64,000 nt of DNA from Pseudomonadota bacterium (lineage in GTDB: Bacteria; Pseudomonadota; Alphaproteobacteria; Caulobacterales; Caulobacteraceae), in contig JAEXZS010000004.1 in the NCBI GenBank assembly GCA_023451375.1, forward strand, positions 1-64,000, given 5' to 3'. The notes under the pieces were generated by a model. The model saw only the letters and a program-made list of their open reading frames with translations, did no database searches and had not been told where the DNA came from. Position numbers and translations under genes: made by a program. Below are positions 1 through 9,390 of the stretch, piece after piece. Each line of letters opens with the position of its first letter. Within the stretch, counting starts at the first letter, position 1.

Positions 1-87
1 GCCCTCCACCGCGCCGCCCATCGCCTGAATCCAGACCCTCGCCCGCGCGACCGGCCGCGTCCTCGCGTCTCTGTGTTCAGGATCATC

Positions 88-2139
88 ATGTCTTTCAGAT
101 ATTCAGCGGCGCCGTGCGCCTTGCTGCTCGCGGCCGTCGCCGCACCCGCGTTCGCCCAGACTGCGGAGCCGACCGTGCTCGACAGCGTCATCGTCACCGC
201 CAGCCGCGACGCCGGCGACCCCGTCGTGGTCGCAGAGGCGCGCGATCGCCTCAGCCGCACGCCCGGCGCCGTCGCCGTGGTCTCGTCCGAGAGTTACGCC
301 AACCGTTTCGCCCAGAACTTCTCCGACACCTTGCGCAACGTGCCGGGCGTGCTGGCGCAGAAGCGCTATGGCGAGGAGGCGCGACTATCGATCCGGGGCT
401 CGGGCATCGCCCAGGGCTTCCACCAGCGCGGCGTCCTGTTCGCCCAGGACGGCGTGCCCTTCGCCGACGCCGACGGCTTCTCGGACTTCCAGGGCGTCGA
501 TCCGCTGAGCGCCCGCTACATCGAGATCTACAAAGGCTCGAACACCCTGCGTTTCGGCGGCGCCCAGCTGGGCGGGGCGATCAACCTGGTTACGCCCACC
601 GGCCGCACCGCCGCCGACGACACGGTGCTGCAGATGGAAGGCGGATCGTTCGGCAGTCTGCGGGCCAGCGCCCAGCTGGCGCGCGTGTCCGGCGACTGGG
701 ATGTCTTCGCCGCCGTCTCGGCCCTGCAGTCCGATGGCTATCGCGATCACAGCGAACAGGGTCAGTCCCGCTTGACCCTGAACGGCGGGCGTTCGTTCGG
801 CGAGGATCGGGAGGTGCGGCTGATCTTCCAGGCGGCGGACATCAAGCAGGACATCCCCGGCGCCCTGTCGCTGGAGGACGCCCTGACCACGCCGGAAATG
901 GCCAACCCCGGCGCCATCACCGGCGACCAGGCCCGCGACCTGACCCTGAAGCGCCTGACGCTGCAGACCCGCTGGCGCCTGAACGACTCCACCGTCTTCG
1001 AAGGCGCCGTCTGGGGCTGGGAGAAGGAACTGTGGCACCCGATCTTTCAGGTGCTGCACACCAACAGCGAGACGGCCGGCCTGTTCGGCCGCTTCGACTG
1101 GACCGGCCGGGTCGGCGACATGCGCGCCGACCTGTTCTACGGGCTGAGCTATCGCGACGGCCAGATCGACAGCCAGCGCTACCTAAACCAGGGCGGAAAG
1201 GCAGGCGCGCTGCAGGCGGACAATCTTCAGAAGGCGACCGGCCTAGATGTCTTCGCCGAAGGACGGCTGTTCGTGACCGACCGGCTGGCGCTGGTGGCGG
1301 GCGGCTCGTTCGGACAGGCGACGCGCGACTACGCCGATCGGCTGAATGCGGCCAATGACGACGGCGTCGATTACGAATGGTTCTCGCCGCGTCTGGGCCT
1401 GTTGTGGGAAGCCGAAGACGGCGCCCAGGTCTTCGCCAACGTCACCCGATCGGTCGAGCCGCCGACCTATGGCGCCCTCGTTCAGGCTCCGCTTGTCGGC
1501 TTCACGCCCGTGGAGGTGCAGGATGCATGGACCGCCGAGATCGGCACGCGCGGACGGCGCGGCGCCTTCGCCTGGGACCTGACTGTCTATCGCAGCGAGA
1601 TCGACGGAGAGATCCTGAACTTCGTCGTCGGGCCGGACATTCCGGCCGCCACCTTCAACGCCGACGAGACGATCCACCAGGGGGTCGAGGCCGGCCTGGA
1701 CTGGCGTCTGCCGTTCGAATTGGCTGAGGGCTCCCTGCTGCTGCGCCAGACCTATGGGTGGAACGATTTCCACTTCGTCGATGACGCCCGCTGGGACGAC
1801 AACCGCCTGCCGGTCGTGCCCGAGCATATGTACCGGGCCGAGCTGACCTGGCGGCATCCGTCGGGTCTGTCCCTGACGCCGTCGATCGAATGGCGGATCA
1901 GCGATCCCTACGTCGACTACGCCAACACCATGAAGGCGCCGGGCTTCACCGTGCTGGGCCTGAACGCCGCGTGGGAGGTCGCTGACGGCCTGACCGTCTT
2001 CGCCGACGCCCGCAACCTGACCGATGAGCGCTATGTCGGCGAGTTTTCGGCCGTCACGGACGCCGGCGCGGCCTCGACCGCCGTCTTCTTCCCCGGAGAG
2101 GGCCGCGCCCTCTTCCTGGGCCTCAGGATGGCCTACTGA
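88..2139 (+). CDS. TonB-dependent outer-membrane receptor
   Basis: This 683-residue protein is an outer-membrane TonB-dependent receptor. A signal peptide ends at about residue 24 (AAPAFAQ), a TonB-box-like segment follows (VLDSVIVTASR), then a plug domain with the typical LRNVPGV and IRGSG motifs and a beta-barrel that ends with an aromatic residue (MAY). I prefer the ATG at 88 over a GTG at 73 because it starts the signal peptide directly. The stop overlaps the start of the PepSY protein by one base, and a PCu(A)C copper chaperone follows, so the substrate is probably a copper or iron chelate. The ligand cannot be read from sequence; membership of the receptor family is clear. Confidence 0.93.
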   Translation: MSFRYSAAPCALLLAAVAAPAFAQTAEPTVLDSVIVTASRDAGDPVVVAEARDRLSRTPGAVAVVSSESYANRFAQNFSDTLRNVPGVLAQKRYGEEARLSIRGSGIAQGFHQRGVLFAQDGVPFADADGFSDFQGVDPLSARYIEIYKGSNTLRFGGAQLGGAINLVTPTGRTAADDTVLQMEGGSFGSLRASAQLARVSGDWDVFAAVSALQSDGYRDHSEQGQSRLTLNGGRSFGEDREVRLIFQAADIKQDIPGALSLEDALTTPEMANPGAITGDQARDLTLKRLTLQTRWRLNDSTVFEGAVWGWEKELWHPIFQVLHTNSETAGLFGRFDWTGRVGDMRADLFYGLSYRDGQIDSQRYLNQGGKAGALQADNLQKATGLDVFAEGRLFVTDRLALVAGGSFGQATRDYADRLNAANDDGVDYEWFSPRLGLLWEAEDGAQVFANVTRSVEPPTYGALVQAPLVGFTPVEVQDAWTAEIGTRGRRGAFAWDLTVYRSEIDGEILNFVVGPDIPAATFNADETIHQGVEAGLDWRLPFELAEGSLLLRQTYGWNDFHFVDDARWDDNRLPVVPEHMYRAELTWRHPSGLSLTPSIEWRISDPYVDYANTMKAPGFTVLGLNAAWEVADGLTVFADARNLTDERYVGEFSAVTDAGAASTAVFFPGEGRALFLGLRMAY

Positions 2140-3494
2140 TGTCGGGATCAACCCACGAGGCAGCGCCGGACGGTTTGTCCGGCGCCTATCGCGCCGTCTG
2201 GCGCTGGCACTTCTATGCGGGCGTGTTCGTCATGCCCTTCCTGATGCTGCTGGCCCTGACCGGCGGTCTCTACCTGTTCAAGGACGAGATCGACCGGGCG
2301 GTCTATCGCCCGATGATCCAGGTTCCGGCCGCCGCGACCCAGGCCGCGCCCGACGCCTGGATCGCGGCGGCGGCCAAGGCCGGCGAGGGCCGGGCGGCGA
2401 ACGTGCTGGTCCCGGCCGCGCCGGACGAGGCCGTGCGGGTCCGCGTCGATCAGCCGGACGGATCGCAGAAGACCGTCTTCGTCGATCCGCACACCGCCCG
2501 CGTCACCGGCGTCACCGCCTATGGCGGGGTCATGGAGACGATCAAGGCGCTGCATTCGCTGACCCTGTTCGGAACGGCGATGAACCTGATCGTCGAGATC
2601 GTCGCCGGCTGGGCGATCATCCTGTTCGCCACCGGCCTGTACCTGTGGCAGCCGCGCGGTCGGACCAGCGTGGCGGCTTTCGCGCCGAGGACGGGCGATG
2701 CGAAACGCCGGCCGTTCTGGCGCGATCTGCACGCGCTGACGGGCTTCTACGTCGGCGGGGTCATGCTGTTTTTGGCGGTGACCGGCATGCCGTGGTCGGC
2801 CGTCTGGGGCGATCGCTTCATGACCGTCATGCGCGAGAGCGGCCTCGGCCGTCCGCCCGCTCCGGCCGCCGCAAGCGCCTGGAGCCACGCCAGGCCGCAC
2901 GACGCGCCCGCCGGCGTGGGCTGGACCATGGAGCACGCCGTCCTGCACGGCCACATGGCTCATGACCCCAGCCTGGGCCGCGTCGTCGCAACGGCGGACG
3001 CCGAGGGCCTGCCCCGTCCCTACATCGTCAACATCCCCCAGACCGCCGACCTGGCCTGGACCGTGGCGCGCCAGACGCGAAAGGCCGAGGACGCCCGCAC
3101 CCTGTATGTCGACGGCCAGAGCGGCGCGGTGAAGGCCGACATCCGCTGGAGCCAGTTCGGCGTCGGCGCCAAGGCCTTCGAATGGGGCATCGCCGTGCAT
3201 CAGGGCCTGCAGTACGGCCAGATCAACCGCATCGTCATGCTGCTGGGCTGCATCGGCGTCTGGGTGCTGGCGATCAGCGGCCTGATGATGTGGTGGAAGC
3301 GTCGCCCGCCGAGCCTGACCCGCGCGCGGCTGGGCGCCCCGCCAGCCCCGCCCGGCGCCCGCGTTCGCGCGGCGGTCCTGGGCATCGTCATCCCCCTTTC
3401 CATCCTCTATCCCCTGACCGGACTGAGCCTGATCGCCGTCCTGCTGCTCGACCGGGCGGCGCGACTGATCCGGCGCCGATCCGTCGTCGCCTGA
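2139..3494 (+). CDS. PepSY-associated transmembrane protein
   Basis: A 451-residue inner-membrane protein of the PepSY-associated TM helix (PiuB-like) family. Hydrophobic segments appear near residues 25-47 (VFVMPFLMLLALTGGLYLF), 145-170, 200-225, 370-390 and 405-440, with a large periplasmic loop rich in His and Trp. Such proteins are found next to TonB receptors and are thought to reduce or handle metal chelates after uptake. It is translationally coupled to the receptor upstream (TGATG) and is followed 14 bases later by a copper chaperone gene. The family is secure; the exact reaction is not. Confidence 0.85.
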   Translation: MSGSTHEAAPDGLSGAYRAVWRWHFYAGVFVMPFLMLLALTGGLYLFKDEIDRAVYRPMIQVPAAATQAAPDAWIAAAAKAGEGRAANVLVPAAPDEAVRVRVDQPDGSQKTVFVDPHTARVTGVTAYGGVMETIKALHSLTLFGTAMNLIVEIVAGWAIILFATGLYLWQPRGRTSVAAFAPRTGDAKRRPFWRDLHALTGFYVGGVMLFLAVTGMPWSAVWGDRFMTVMRESGLGRPPAPAAASAWSHARPHDAPAGVGWTMEHAVLHGHMAHDPSLGRVVATADAEGLPRPYIVNIPQTADLAWTVARQTRKAEDARTLYVDGQSGAVKADIRWSQFGVGAKAFEWGIAVHQGLQYGQINRIVMLLGCIGVWVLAISGLMMWWKRRPPSLTRARLGAPPAPPGARVRAAVLGIVIPLSILYPLTGLSLIAVLLLDRAARLIRRRSVVA

Positions 3495-3508
3495 AAGGAG
3501 TCTCGACC

Positions 3509-3976
3509 ATGAAACGCATCCTCGCCCTCGCTCCGCTGGTTCTCGCCGCCTGCGGCCCCTCGAGCGAACCGGCGGCCGCGCCTGGCGCCGCGCCCGCCGT
3601 CGTCGTGACCGACGCCTGGTGCCGGGCGACGCCGAACGCCGCCCGCGCCGGCGGTTGTTTCGCCACCTTCCAGTCGACCACGGACGATCGGCTGACCGGG
3701 GGCTCCACCCCCCGCGCCGCCCAGCTGCAGGTCCATGAGATGAGCATGGACGGCGGCATGATGAAGATGGGCCAGATCGAGGGCGGCCTGCCGCTGCCCG
3801 CGGGCGAGACCGTCGCCCTGGCGCCCCGCGGGAACCACATCATGCTGATGGAGCTGACTCAGCCCATGGTCGAGGGCGAGACCGTGCCGCTGACGCTGCA
3901 GTTCGCCTCGGCCCCCGCCGTCACGGTCCAGGCGCCGGTCCGACGCGTCACGCCGGGCGGAGGTGATCATCACTGA
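3509..3976 (+). CDS. PCu(A)C periplasmic copper chaperone (lipoprotein)
   Basis: A 155-residue exported protein of the PCu(A)C family, which carries Cu(I) in the periplasm. The signal peptide ends with a lipobox (LAAC), so it is probably lipid-anchored. The Met/His copper site is visible: HEMSMDGGMMKM followed about 25 residues later by the NHIM (HxM) element, and the tail ends GGGDHH. An AAAGGAG ribosome site lies 8 bases ahead of the ATG at 3509. As third gene of the receptor-PepSY-chaperone cluster it suggests copper delivery, for example to cytochrome oxidase. It lies outside the metal island. Confidence 0.88.
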   Translation: MKRILALAPLVLAACGPSSEPAAAPGAAPAVVVTDAWCRATPNAARAGGCFATFQSTTDDRLTGGSTPRAAQLQVHEMSMDGGMMKMGQIEGGLPLPAGETVALAPRGNHIMLMELTQPMVEGETVPLTLQFASAPAVTVQAPVRRVTPGGGDHH

Positions 3977-4065
3977 CCGACCGATGCGGCGTTCCGTCTG
4001 ACCGAAATATCTGAACCTTGGCCGCACGCCGGCCGTTGGGACGGGACGCCGTTTGGAGTCTCCCC

Positions 4066-6297
4066 ATGTCGTTCAGAAAAGACCGACTGTCCCGCCCGAT
4101 CTATCACTGGGCCAAGTCCGTCCTGCCCGAGATGTCGGCGACCGAGGCCGAGGCGATCGAGGCGGGCGATGTCTGGTGGGACGCCGAACTGTTCACCGGC
4201 GCGCCGGACTGGGAAGCCTTTCTCGACATTCCGCCCGCCGAACTGACCGAAGCCGAGCAGGCGTTCATCGACGGCCCGGTCGACCAGCTGTGCGCCATGC
4301 TGGACGACTGGAAGATCACCTGGGAGGACCAGGATCTGCCGCCGGAGGTGTGGGCCTTCCTGAAGCGCGAACGCTTCTTCGGCATGATCATCCCGAAACG
4401 CTATGGCGGGCTGGAGTTCTCGGCCTACGCCCATTCGGAAGTGGTGCGGAAGATCTCGACCCGCTCCACCTCCGCCGCCGTCACGGTGATGGTGCCGAAC
4501 TCGCTGGGGCCGGGCGAGCTGCTGATGCAATTCGGCACGGACGAGCAGCGCGATCACTGGCTGCCGCGTCTGGCCGACGGCCGAGAGATTCCCGCCTTCG
4601 GCCTGACCAGCCCCGAGGCCGGCTCCGACGCCGCCTCCATGACCGACGAGGGCGTGATCTGCGAGGGCGAATACCAGGGCCGCAAGGTGCTGGGCATGCG
4701 GCTGAATTGGAAAAAGCGCTACATCACCCTGGGGCCGATCTCGACCGTGCTGGGCCTGGCCTTCAAGCTGCGCGATCCCGACGGCCTGCTGGGCGGCGAG
4801 GAAGACCTGGGCATCACCGTCGCCCTGGTCCCGACCGACACGTCGGGCGTGACCATAGGCCGTCGCCACCTGCCGTCGATGCAGGCCTTCATCAACGGCC
4901 CGAACGAGGGTCATGACGTCTTCCTGCCGCTGGACGCCGTGCTGGGCGGCCGCGAACGCATCGGCCAGGGCTGGATGATGCTGAACGCGGCGCTGGCGGC
5001 CGGGCGCGGCATCTCCCTGCCCTCGCTGTCGGCGGCCGGCGCGGCGCTGGCCGCGCGCACCACCGGCGCCTACGCCCGCGTCCGCCAGCAGTTCCGCATC
5101 CCCATCGGCGAGTTCGAGGGCGTGCAGGAGCGCCTGGCCCGCATCGCCGCCAACGCCTATCTTCTGGACGCCGCGCGGCGCTTCACCTGCTCAGGGCTCG
5201 CGCTGGGCCATCACCCCTCCGTCGTCTCGGCCATCATGAAGCACGGCGCGACCGAGCGGATGCGGATCGCCGCCAACGACGCCATGGACGTCCACGCCGG
5301 CAAGGCGGTGATCGACGGGCCCAGCAACTATCTGGGCAACTTCTATCGCGCCGTTCCGGTGGGCATCACCGTCGAGGGCGCCAACATCCTGACGCGCAGC
5401 CTGATCGTCTTCGGCCAGGGCGCCATCCGCGCCCATCCGTATATCCTGAAGGAGATGCAGGCGCTGGCCGAGCAGGACGTCGAAAAGGGCCTGGCCCAGT
5501 TCGACGCCGTCTTCTGGACCCACGTCGTCCACACCCTGCGCACCGCGCGGCGCGCCTTCACCAGCGCCTGGACTGACGGCCTGTTCGGCGAGACCCCCAC
5601 CTCCGGTCCGACGCGCCGCCACTATCGCCGCATGGGCCGTTACGCCGCCGCCTTCGCCCTGGCGTCGGACATGGCGCTGCTGACCATGGGCGGAGAGCTG
5701 AAGCGGCGCGAGATGCTGTCGGCGCGGTTCGGCGACATCCTGTCCGAACTCTACATGATGAGCGCGGCCCTGAAGCGCTGGGAGGATGAAGGCCGCCAGG
5801 TCGAGGACCTGCCGCTGCTGGACTACGTCATGCAGGACGGCTTCCTGACCATCGAGCGGCGGCTGAAGGAGATCCTGGACAACTTCCCCAACCGTCCGGC
5901 CGCCTGGCTGCTGAAGGTCTTCGTCCTGCCGTTCGGCGTGATCCGCACCGGGCCCCGCGATCACACGGTGCGCGCCTGCGCTCGCCTGATCATGGAGCCG
6001 TCCGCCACGCGCGACCGGCTGACGGAGGGCGTCTATATCGGCGACGAGGCCGTGGGCCGGCTGGAGGAAGCCTTCCGGCTGGTGGTCGAGACCCAGCCGA
6101 TCCACGACCGGCTGCGCGCCCAGCGCATCCGCGACTGGCGGATCGCGGCGGACAAGGGCCTGGCTTCGGCGGACGAACTAGACCTGCTGCGCCGGGCCGA
6201 CGAAGCCGTCGCGGCGGTGGTCGCTGTCGATGACTTCGCGCCGGAGGAGTTGGCTCGCGTCTCCGATCGCCGAAGCGTGCCGCACGCGGCGGAATAG
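4066..6297 (+). CDS. fadE: Acyl-CoA dehydrogenase, FadE type
   Basis: A 743-residue acyl-CoA dehydrogenase of the long FadE type (first step of fatty-acid beta-oxidation, FAD-dependent). The central dehydrogenase fold shows the LTSPEAGSDAAS substrate/FAD motif near residue 185 and the VEGANILTRSL segment holding the presumed catalytic Glu near residue 440. The C-terminal third (about 500-743) matches the DUF1974 extension typical of FadE. The ATG at 4066 is chosen because GGAG lies 7 bases upstream and the protein then begins as in relatives (MSFRKDRLSRP). It stands alone, with an 89-base gap before it. Confidence 0.9.
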   Translation: MSFRKDRLSRPIYHWAKSVLPEMSATEAEAIEAGDVWWDAELFTGAPDWEAFLDIPPAELTEAEQAFIDGPVDQLCAMLDDWKITWEDQDLPPEVWAFLKRERFFGMIIPKRYGGLEFSAYAHSEVVRKISTRSTSAAVTVMVPNSLGPGELLMQFGTDEQRDHWLPRLADGREIPAFGLTSPEAGSDAASMTDEGVICEGEYQGRKVLGMRLNWKKRYITLGPISTVLGLAFKLRDPDGLLGGEEDLGITVALVPTDTSGVTIGRRHLPSMQAFINGPNEGHDVFLPLDAVLGGRERIGQGWMMLNAALAAGRGISLPSLSAAGAALAARTTGAYARVRQQFRIPIGEFEGVQERLARIAANAYLLDAARRFTCSGLALGHHPSVVSAIMKHGATERMRIAANDAMDVHAGKAVIDGPSNYLGNFYRAVPVGITVEGANILTRSLIVFGQGAIRAHPYILKEMQALAEQDVEKGLAQFDAVFWTHVVHTLRTARRAFTSAWTDGLFGETPTSGPTRRHYRRMGRYAAAFALASDMALLTMGGELKRREMLSARFGDILSELYMMSAALKRWEDEGRQVEDLPLLDYVMQDGFLTIERRLKEILDNFPNRPAAWLLKVFVLPFGVIRTGPRDHTVRACARLIMEPSATRDRLTEGVYIGDEAVGRLEEAFRLVVETQPIHDRLRAQRIRDWRIAADKGLASADELDLLRRADEAVAAVVAVDDFAPEELARVSDRRSVPHAAE

Positions 6298-6324
6298 CGG
6301 GCGCCGCGACGCCCGCGTCCTCCC

Positions 6325-7938
6325 TCAGGTCCCGCGCGCGCTCGCGGCCAGACGATCGGCCTGGGCGTCCAGCTCGTCCGCCTGCCCCGGCAGACGGTCG
6401 GCCAGGTCGCGGAGTTGGGCGTCCGTCACCTCGGAGCCGCGCTCGCGGTTCTTCGCGATCTGCTCCGCGCGATAGGCCGGATCGCGCAGGCGGACGGCCT
6501 CGCGACGCATCTCATCGGCGCCCCGGCGCATATGCTCCGCGCCGCGTCCCATTTCCGCTCGGGCATGGACCATCTGCTTGGCCGCGTGTTCGCGAGCGCG
6601 CTCAGCCTCTTCCCGCGCCCGTGCGGCATGCGCGAGCGCCTGATCAGCGGTGATCTGCGCCGCCCGCGCAAGTCCCTGATGCCGGGCGGCGTCCGCGGAG
6701 GCGTGGCGTCGCGCCTCCTGCGCCTGCCGACGGGCTTCGGCGGCGACGGCGCGAGCCTCCTGGGCCTGCGCCCGCGCCTCCTCGCGAAGCTGACGGCTCT
6801 CGGCGTCGTCGGAGATATAGACATGATGGCTCCATCCGGCGGTCGAGGGCGGAGGCGGCGGGGGCGCCGGCGGGGCGGGGGGAGACGGAGGCGCCGGCGG
6901 CGCGGGCGAAAGCGCTTCGAACGACGGCGGAGCGGGCGGGGTCGGCGGAGCGGGCGGAGCCGGAGGCGCCGGCGGCGCGATCCACGCCTCCCGGCTTAGA
7001 TCCAGGGCGGCCAGCGGGGTGCCGACGCCGGCCAGCGCGGCGACGGTCAGGGCGACGGCCAGCGGGCGGCGGCGCGAGCGGGTCTGGGACATGATGCAGG
7101 CGATCCTCTTCTTCAGGTCATTGGATGACGCGGCCATGGGCATGGCGGCGGAAACGGCGGGTTGTGCGGCCAGTCGAACAAGAGCGCGGGCGTAGGTCTG
7201 GCGATCGACCGACCCCAGCGCGGCGGCGTCGGCGGCGTCCTCGGAGGCGGCGGCCAGTTCGACCGACAGACGCCAGACCAGCGGATTGAACCAGAACAGC
7301 GCCAGCGCCAGCCGGGACAGCACCAGGAACAGCCAGTCCCGGCGCCGCAGGTGCGCCAGTTCGTGCGCCAGCACCGCGTCGGCGGCCCCGGCGTCGGCCA
7401 GGCTGGCCTTGTCGATCAGCACCACGCCGGGCGACACGCCCCAGCTCAGCGGGCCGGCAAGACGCGGATGGCTGACCAGACGCGGGCGACGGCGCGCGGG
7501 CAGCCGGTCCAGCGGCCGGCGCCAGGCGCCGTGATCCACCTCCCGTCCCTCCTCCGTCCATCGCGCCAGGGCCGCGACGCCCAGCGCCAGCCGTCCGGCC
7601 AGGACGGCGACGCCCACCAGCCACAGCCCTAGGATCACGGCGATGGCGTCGGGCCACGGCAGGCTGCCGGACACCTCCACCCCGCTCACGGGCTCGACCG
7701 CGCCGCTCCACATCGGCGTCGTGATCGGTTCGACCGACGGCGCGGCGGGCAGGACCGCCAGGTTCAGCGACGGCAGCAGGGCGGCGGCGACCGGCAGAGC
7801 CAGCAGCAGGCACACCGTCGCCCGCAGGATGTCGACGCGATCCTCTGCGTTGCGCGCCAGCAGCCGGGCGACGACCAATCCCGCCCCGGCGACAACGGCG
7901 GATTTCAGCGCCAGGCCGGCGAGAACGTCCCAGCTCAT
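6325..7938 (-). CDS. BlaR1/MecR1-like M56 antirepressor metallopeptidase, no penicillin-binding domain
   Basis: A 537-residue M56-family membrane metalloprotease. TM segments occupy about 5-28, 38-62, 97-125 and 203-225; the zinc site HELAH is at 192-196 with the downstream SEDAADAAA acidic motif; WFNPLVW follows. After another TM segment (about 300-318) come a Pro-rich stretch (about 328-375) and a long Ala/Glu/Arg-rich, predicted coiled-coil tail (about 390-537). No penicillin-binding domain is present, so the signal it senses is not evident. The ATG at 7938 overlaps the stop of the BlaI-like repressor gene by 4 bases (ATGA), so the pair is co-transcribed. Confidence 0.88.
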   Translation of the reverse strand: MSWDVLAGLALKSAVVAGAGLVVARLLARNAEDRVDILRATVCLLLALPVAAALLPSLNLAVLPAAPSVEPITTPMWSGAVEPVSGVEVSGSLPWPDAIAVILGLWLVGVAVLAGRLALGVAALARWTEEGREVDHGAWRRPLDRLPARRRPRLVSHPRLAGPLSWGVSPGVVLIDKASLADAGAADAVLAHELAHLRRRDWLFLVLSRLALALFWFNPLVWRLSVELAAASEDAADAAALGSVDRQTYARALVRLAAQPAVSAAMPMAASSNDLKKRIACIMSQTRSRRRPLAVALTVAALAGVGTPLAALDLSREAWIAPPAPPAPPAPPTPPAPPSFEALSPAPPAPPSPPAPPAPPPPPPSTAGWSHHVYISDDAESRQLREEARAQAQEARAVAAEARRQAQEARRHASADAARHQGLARAAQITADQALAHAARAREEAERAREHAAKQMVHARAEMGRGAEHMRRGADEMRREAVRLRDPAYRAEQIAKNRERGSEVTDAQLRDLADRLPGQADELDAQADRLAASARGT

Positions 7939-8309
7939 GGCTCCCGCTCCACCGCTTCGTCTATGGCCCGCTCCAGGGCGGCGGCCTCTTCGGGCGTCAG
8001 CCGATCCCCGAGCCCCAGCAGCGCCGTCGCCGCATTGGCCGCCGAGCCGGCGAAGAAAGTGTCGACCATCCGTCTCAGCGCGCCGACCGCGACGGTCTCC
8101 GGGCTGGACGCGGGCGCATAGACGAAACCCTCCGCGCCCCGCCGACGCCGCACCAGCCCCTTGGCCTCCAGCCGGGCCAGCAGGGTACGGACGGCCGAGT
8201 CGCTCAGCGGATCGGACAGACCCGATCGGACGGCGGCGGCGGTCGCGCTCTCCAAGCGGCACAGCGCCTCGAAGACCTCCCGTTCGCGTCGAGGCAGTCC
8301 TTCCACCAT
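7935..8309 (-). CDS. blaI: BlaI/MecI/CopY family transcriptional repressor
   Basis: A 124-residue winged-helix repressor. The N-terminal half (about 1-70) has the BlaI pattern LPRREREVFEAL, SDSAVRTLLARLEAKGLV and RRRRGAEGFVYAP; the C-terminal half is the dimerisation region. In the family the partner M56 protease triggers cleavage of the repressor. The gene overlaps its blaR1-like partner by 4 bases. Two operator-like TACA-N2-TGTA dyads lie 14-44 bases upstream of the start, suggesting autorepression. The targets beyond this operon are unknown. Confidence 0.88.
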   Translation of the reverse strand: MVEGLPRREREVFEALCRLESATAAAVRSGLSDPLSDSAVRTLLARLEAKGLVRRRRGAEGFVYAPASSPETVAVGALRRMVDTFFAGSAANAATALLGLGDRLTPEEAAALERAIDEAVEREP

Positions 8310-8322
8310 GTCACCGCTCCAC

Positions 8323-8353
8323 CGCTACATTTGTAGCGTTACATTTGTAGCGG
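8323..8353 (-). promoter_or_regulatory. Tandem BlaI-type operators
   Basis: Two copies of TACATTTGTA lie 14 bases apart (8326-8335 and 8340-8349), inside a perfect dyad CGCTACA-TT-TGTAGCG at 8323-8338 and a partly matching one at 8338-8353. TACA/TGTA half sites are the known BlaI/MecI binding sequence, and the sites lie just upstream of the blaI-like start at 8309. Seen directly; binding is inferred. Confidence 0.75.
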
Positions 8354-8424
8354 ATTGCGGCGGGATTGGGGCGCGCGGATGAACTCGACGACAGGTCGGA
8401 ACGGGCGGTCGCCCACCCCAGGCC

Positions 8425-9231
8425 TCAGTTTCCGGAGCCCGGCTCGGCCATCTTGCGGTGCTGTTCGGCCAGCATCGACTGAGGCGTGACGGCGGCCATG
8501 GCGGCCTGCAGCTTGTTGCCCAAGCCCGCCACGACATCACCGTCGCCGCGCTTCATCGCCTCGAAACCGATCCGCGCCACATCGGCGGGGTCCATTTTTT
8601 TGTCGTCCTGGCCGACCTTGGTGTCCATCAGCCCCGCACGTTCGAAGAATTCGGTGTCCGTCGGCCCGGGCATCAGCACGGTGACGCTGACGCCGCTGTC
8701 CTTCAGCTCGTTGCGCAGCGCGAAGGAAAAGCTGTCCACGAACGCCTTCGACGCATTGTAGACGGCCTGGAAGCTGCCCGGCATCAGACCGGCGATCGAG
8801 CCGGTGAACAGGATGCGGCCTCGCCCCCGCTCACGCATCTCGCGGCCGACGAGATACGCCAACCGGACCGTGCCCGTGATGTTCGTGTTGATCACATGCA
8901 GGATGTCGTCGAAGCCTTCGTCGAGGAAACCCTTGCCGAGGCCATGGCCCGCATTGGCCGCCAACGCGTCGACCGGCCGACCGGCGATCGTCCGATAGAG
9001 AGCTTGGACGCCTTCCTCCGACGACAGGTCGGCCTCGACCGCTTCCACCCCGGCGCCGAGCGCTTGCAACCCCTGCACCGCCTCGGCCAGCGGCCGGTCA
9101 GCGGCTATAATCAGGTCGTGACCATCCTCGGCGAACAGCCGAGCCAGTTCGTAGCCGATGCCGGATGAGGCGCCGGTCACGACGGCGAGGGGGCGCACGG
9201 TTTCAGCGGGGGTGCGAGACAGGTCGGACAT
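8425..9231 (-). CDS. Short-chain dehydrogenase/reductase
   Basis: A 268-residue classical SDR. The Rossmann cofactor motif TGASSGIG is at about residues 20-27, the NAG element (ANAGHG) near 98, and the catalytic YxxxK (YNASK) near 161 with the Ser (TGS) ahead of it. Position after the first beta strand is basic-poor, so NAD versus NADP cannot be decided. The ATG at 9231 is preferred over an upstream one since an AGGAG ribosome site precedes it. This gene is the first chromosomal gene left of the island and would lie just downstream of guaA in an uninterrupted chromosome. Substrate unknown. Confidence 0.88.
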   Translation of the reverse strand: MSDLSRTPAETVRPLAVVTGASSGIGYELARLFAEDGHDLIIAADRPLAEAVQGLQALGAGVEAVEADLSSEEGVQALYRTIAGRPVDALAANAGHGLGKGFLDEGFDDILHVINTNITGTVRLAYLVGREMRERGRGRILFTGSIAGLMPGSFQAVYNASKAFVDSFSFALRNELKDSGVSVTVLMPGPTDTEFFERAGLMDTKVGQDDKKMDPADVARIGFEAMKRGDGDVVAGLGNKLQAAMAAVTPQSMLAEQHRKMAEPGSGN

Positions 9232-9376
9232 GAGCGATCTCCTTGGACAAGGAAACAACAACGCCCTTCCGACAGCGTTCCCCGCTTTCTGGATAATCGA
9301 TCAGGAGGAACGTTCTTGCCGGCGAGGCTTCATCAGACATCGCGCAGCTAGAAGCGCCTCAGAACGAGGCGGCCGC

Positions 9377-9390
9377 TATTCCCACTCGAT
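9377..9390. other. Attachment-site core repeat, distal junction
   Basis: TATTCCCACTCGAT here matches the guaA end at 42795-42808 in the same orientation. Read on the minus strand with the base to its left it encodes Ile-Glu-Trp-Glu-stop (TAG), the displaced original guaA tail. Chromosomal sequence lies to the left, island to the right. Confidence 0.85.
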
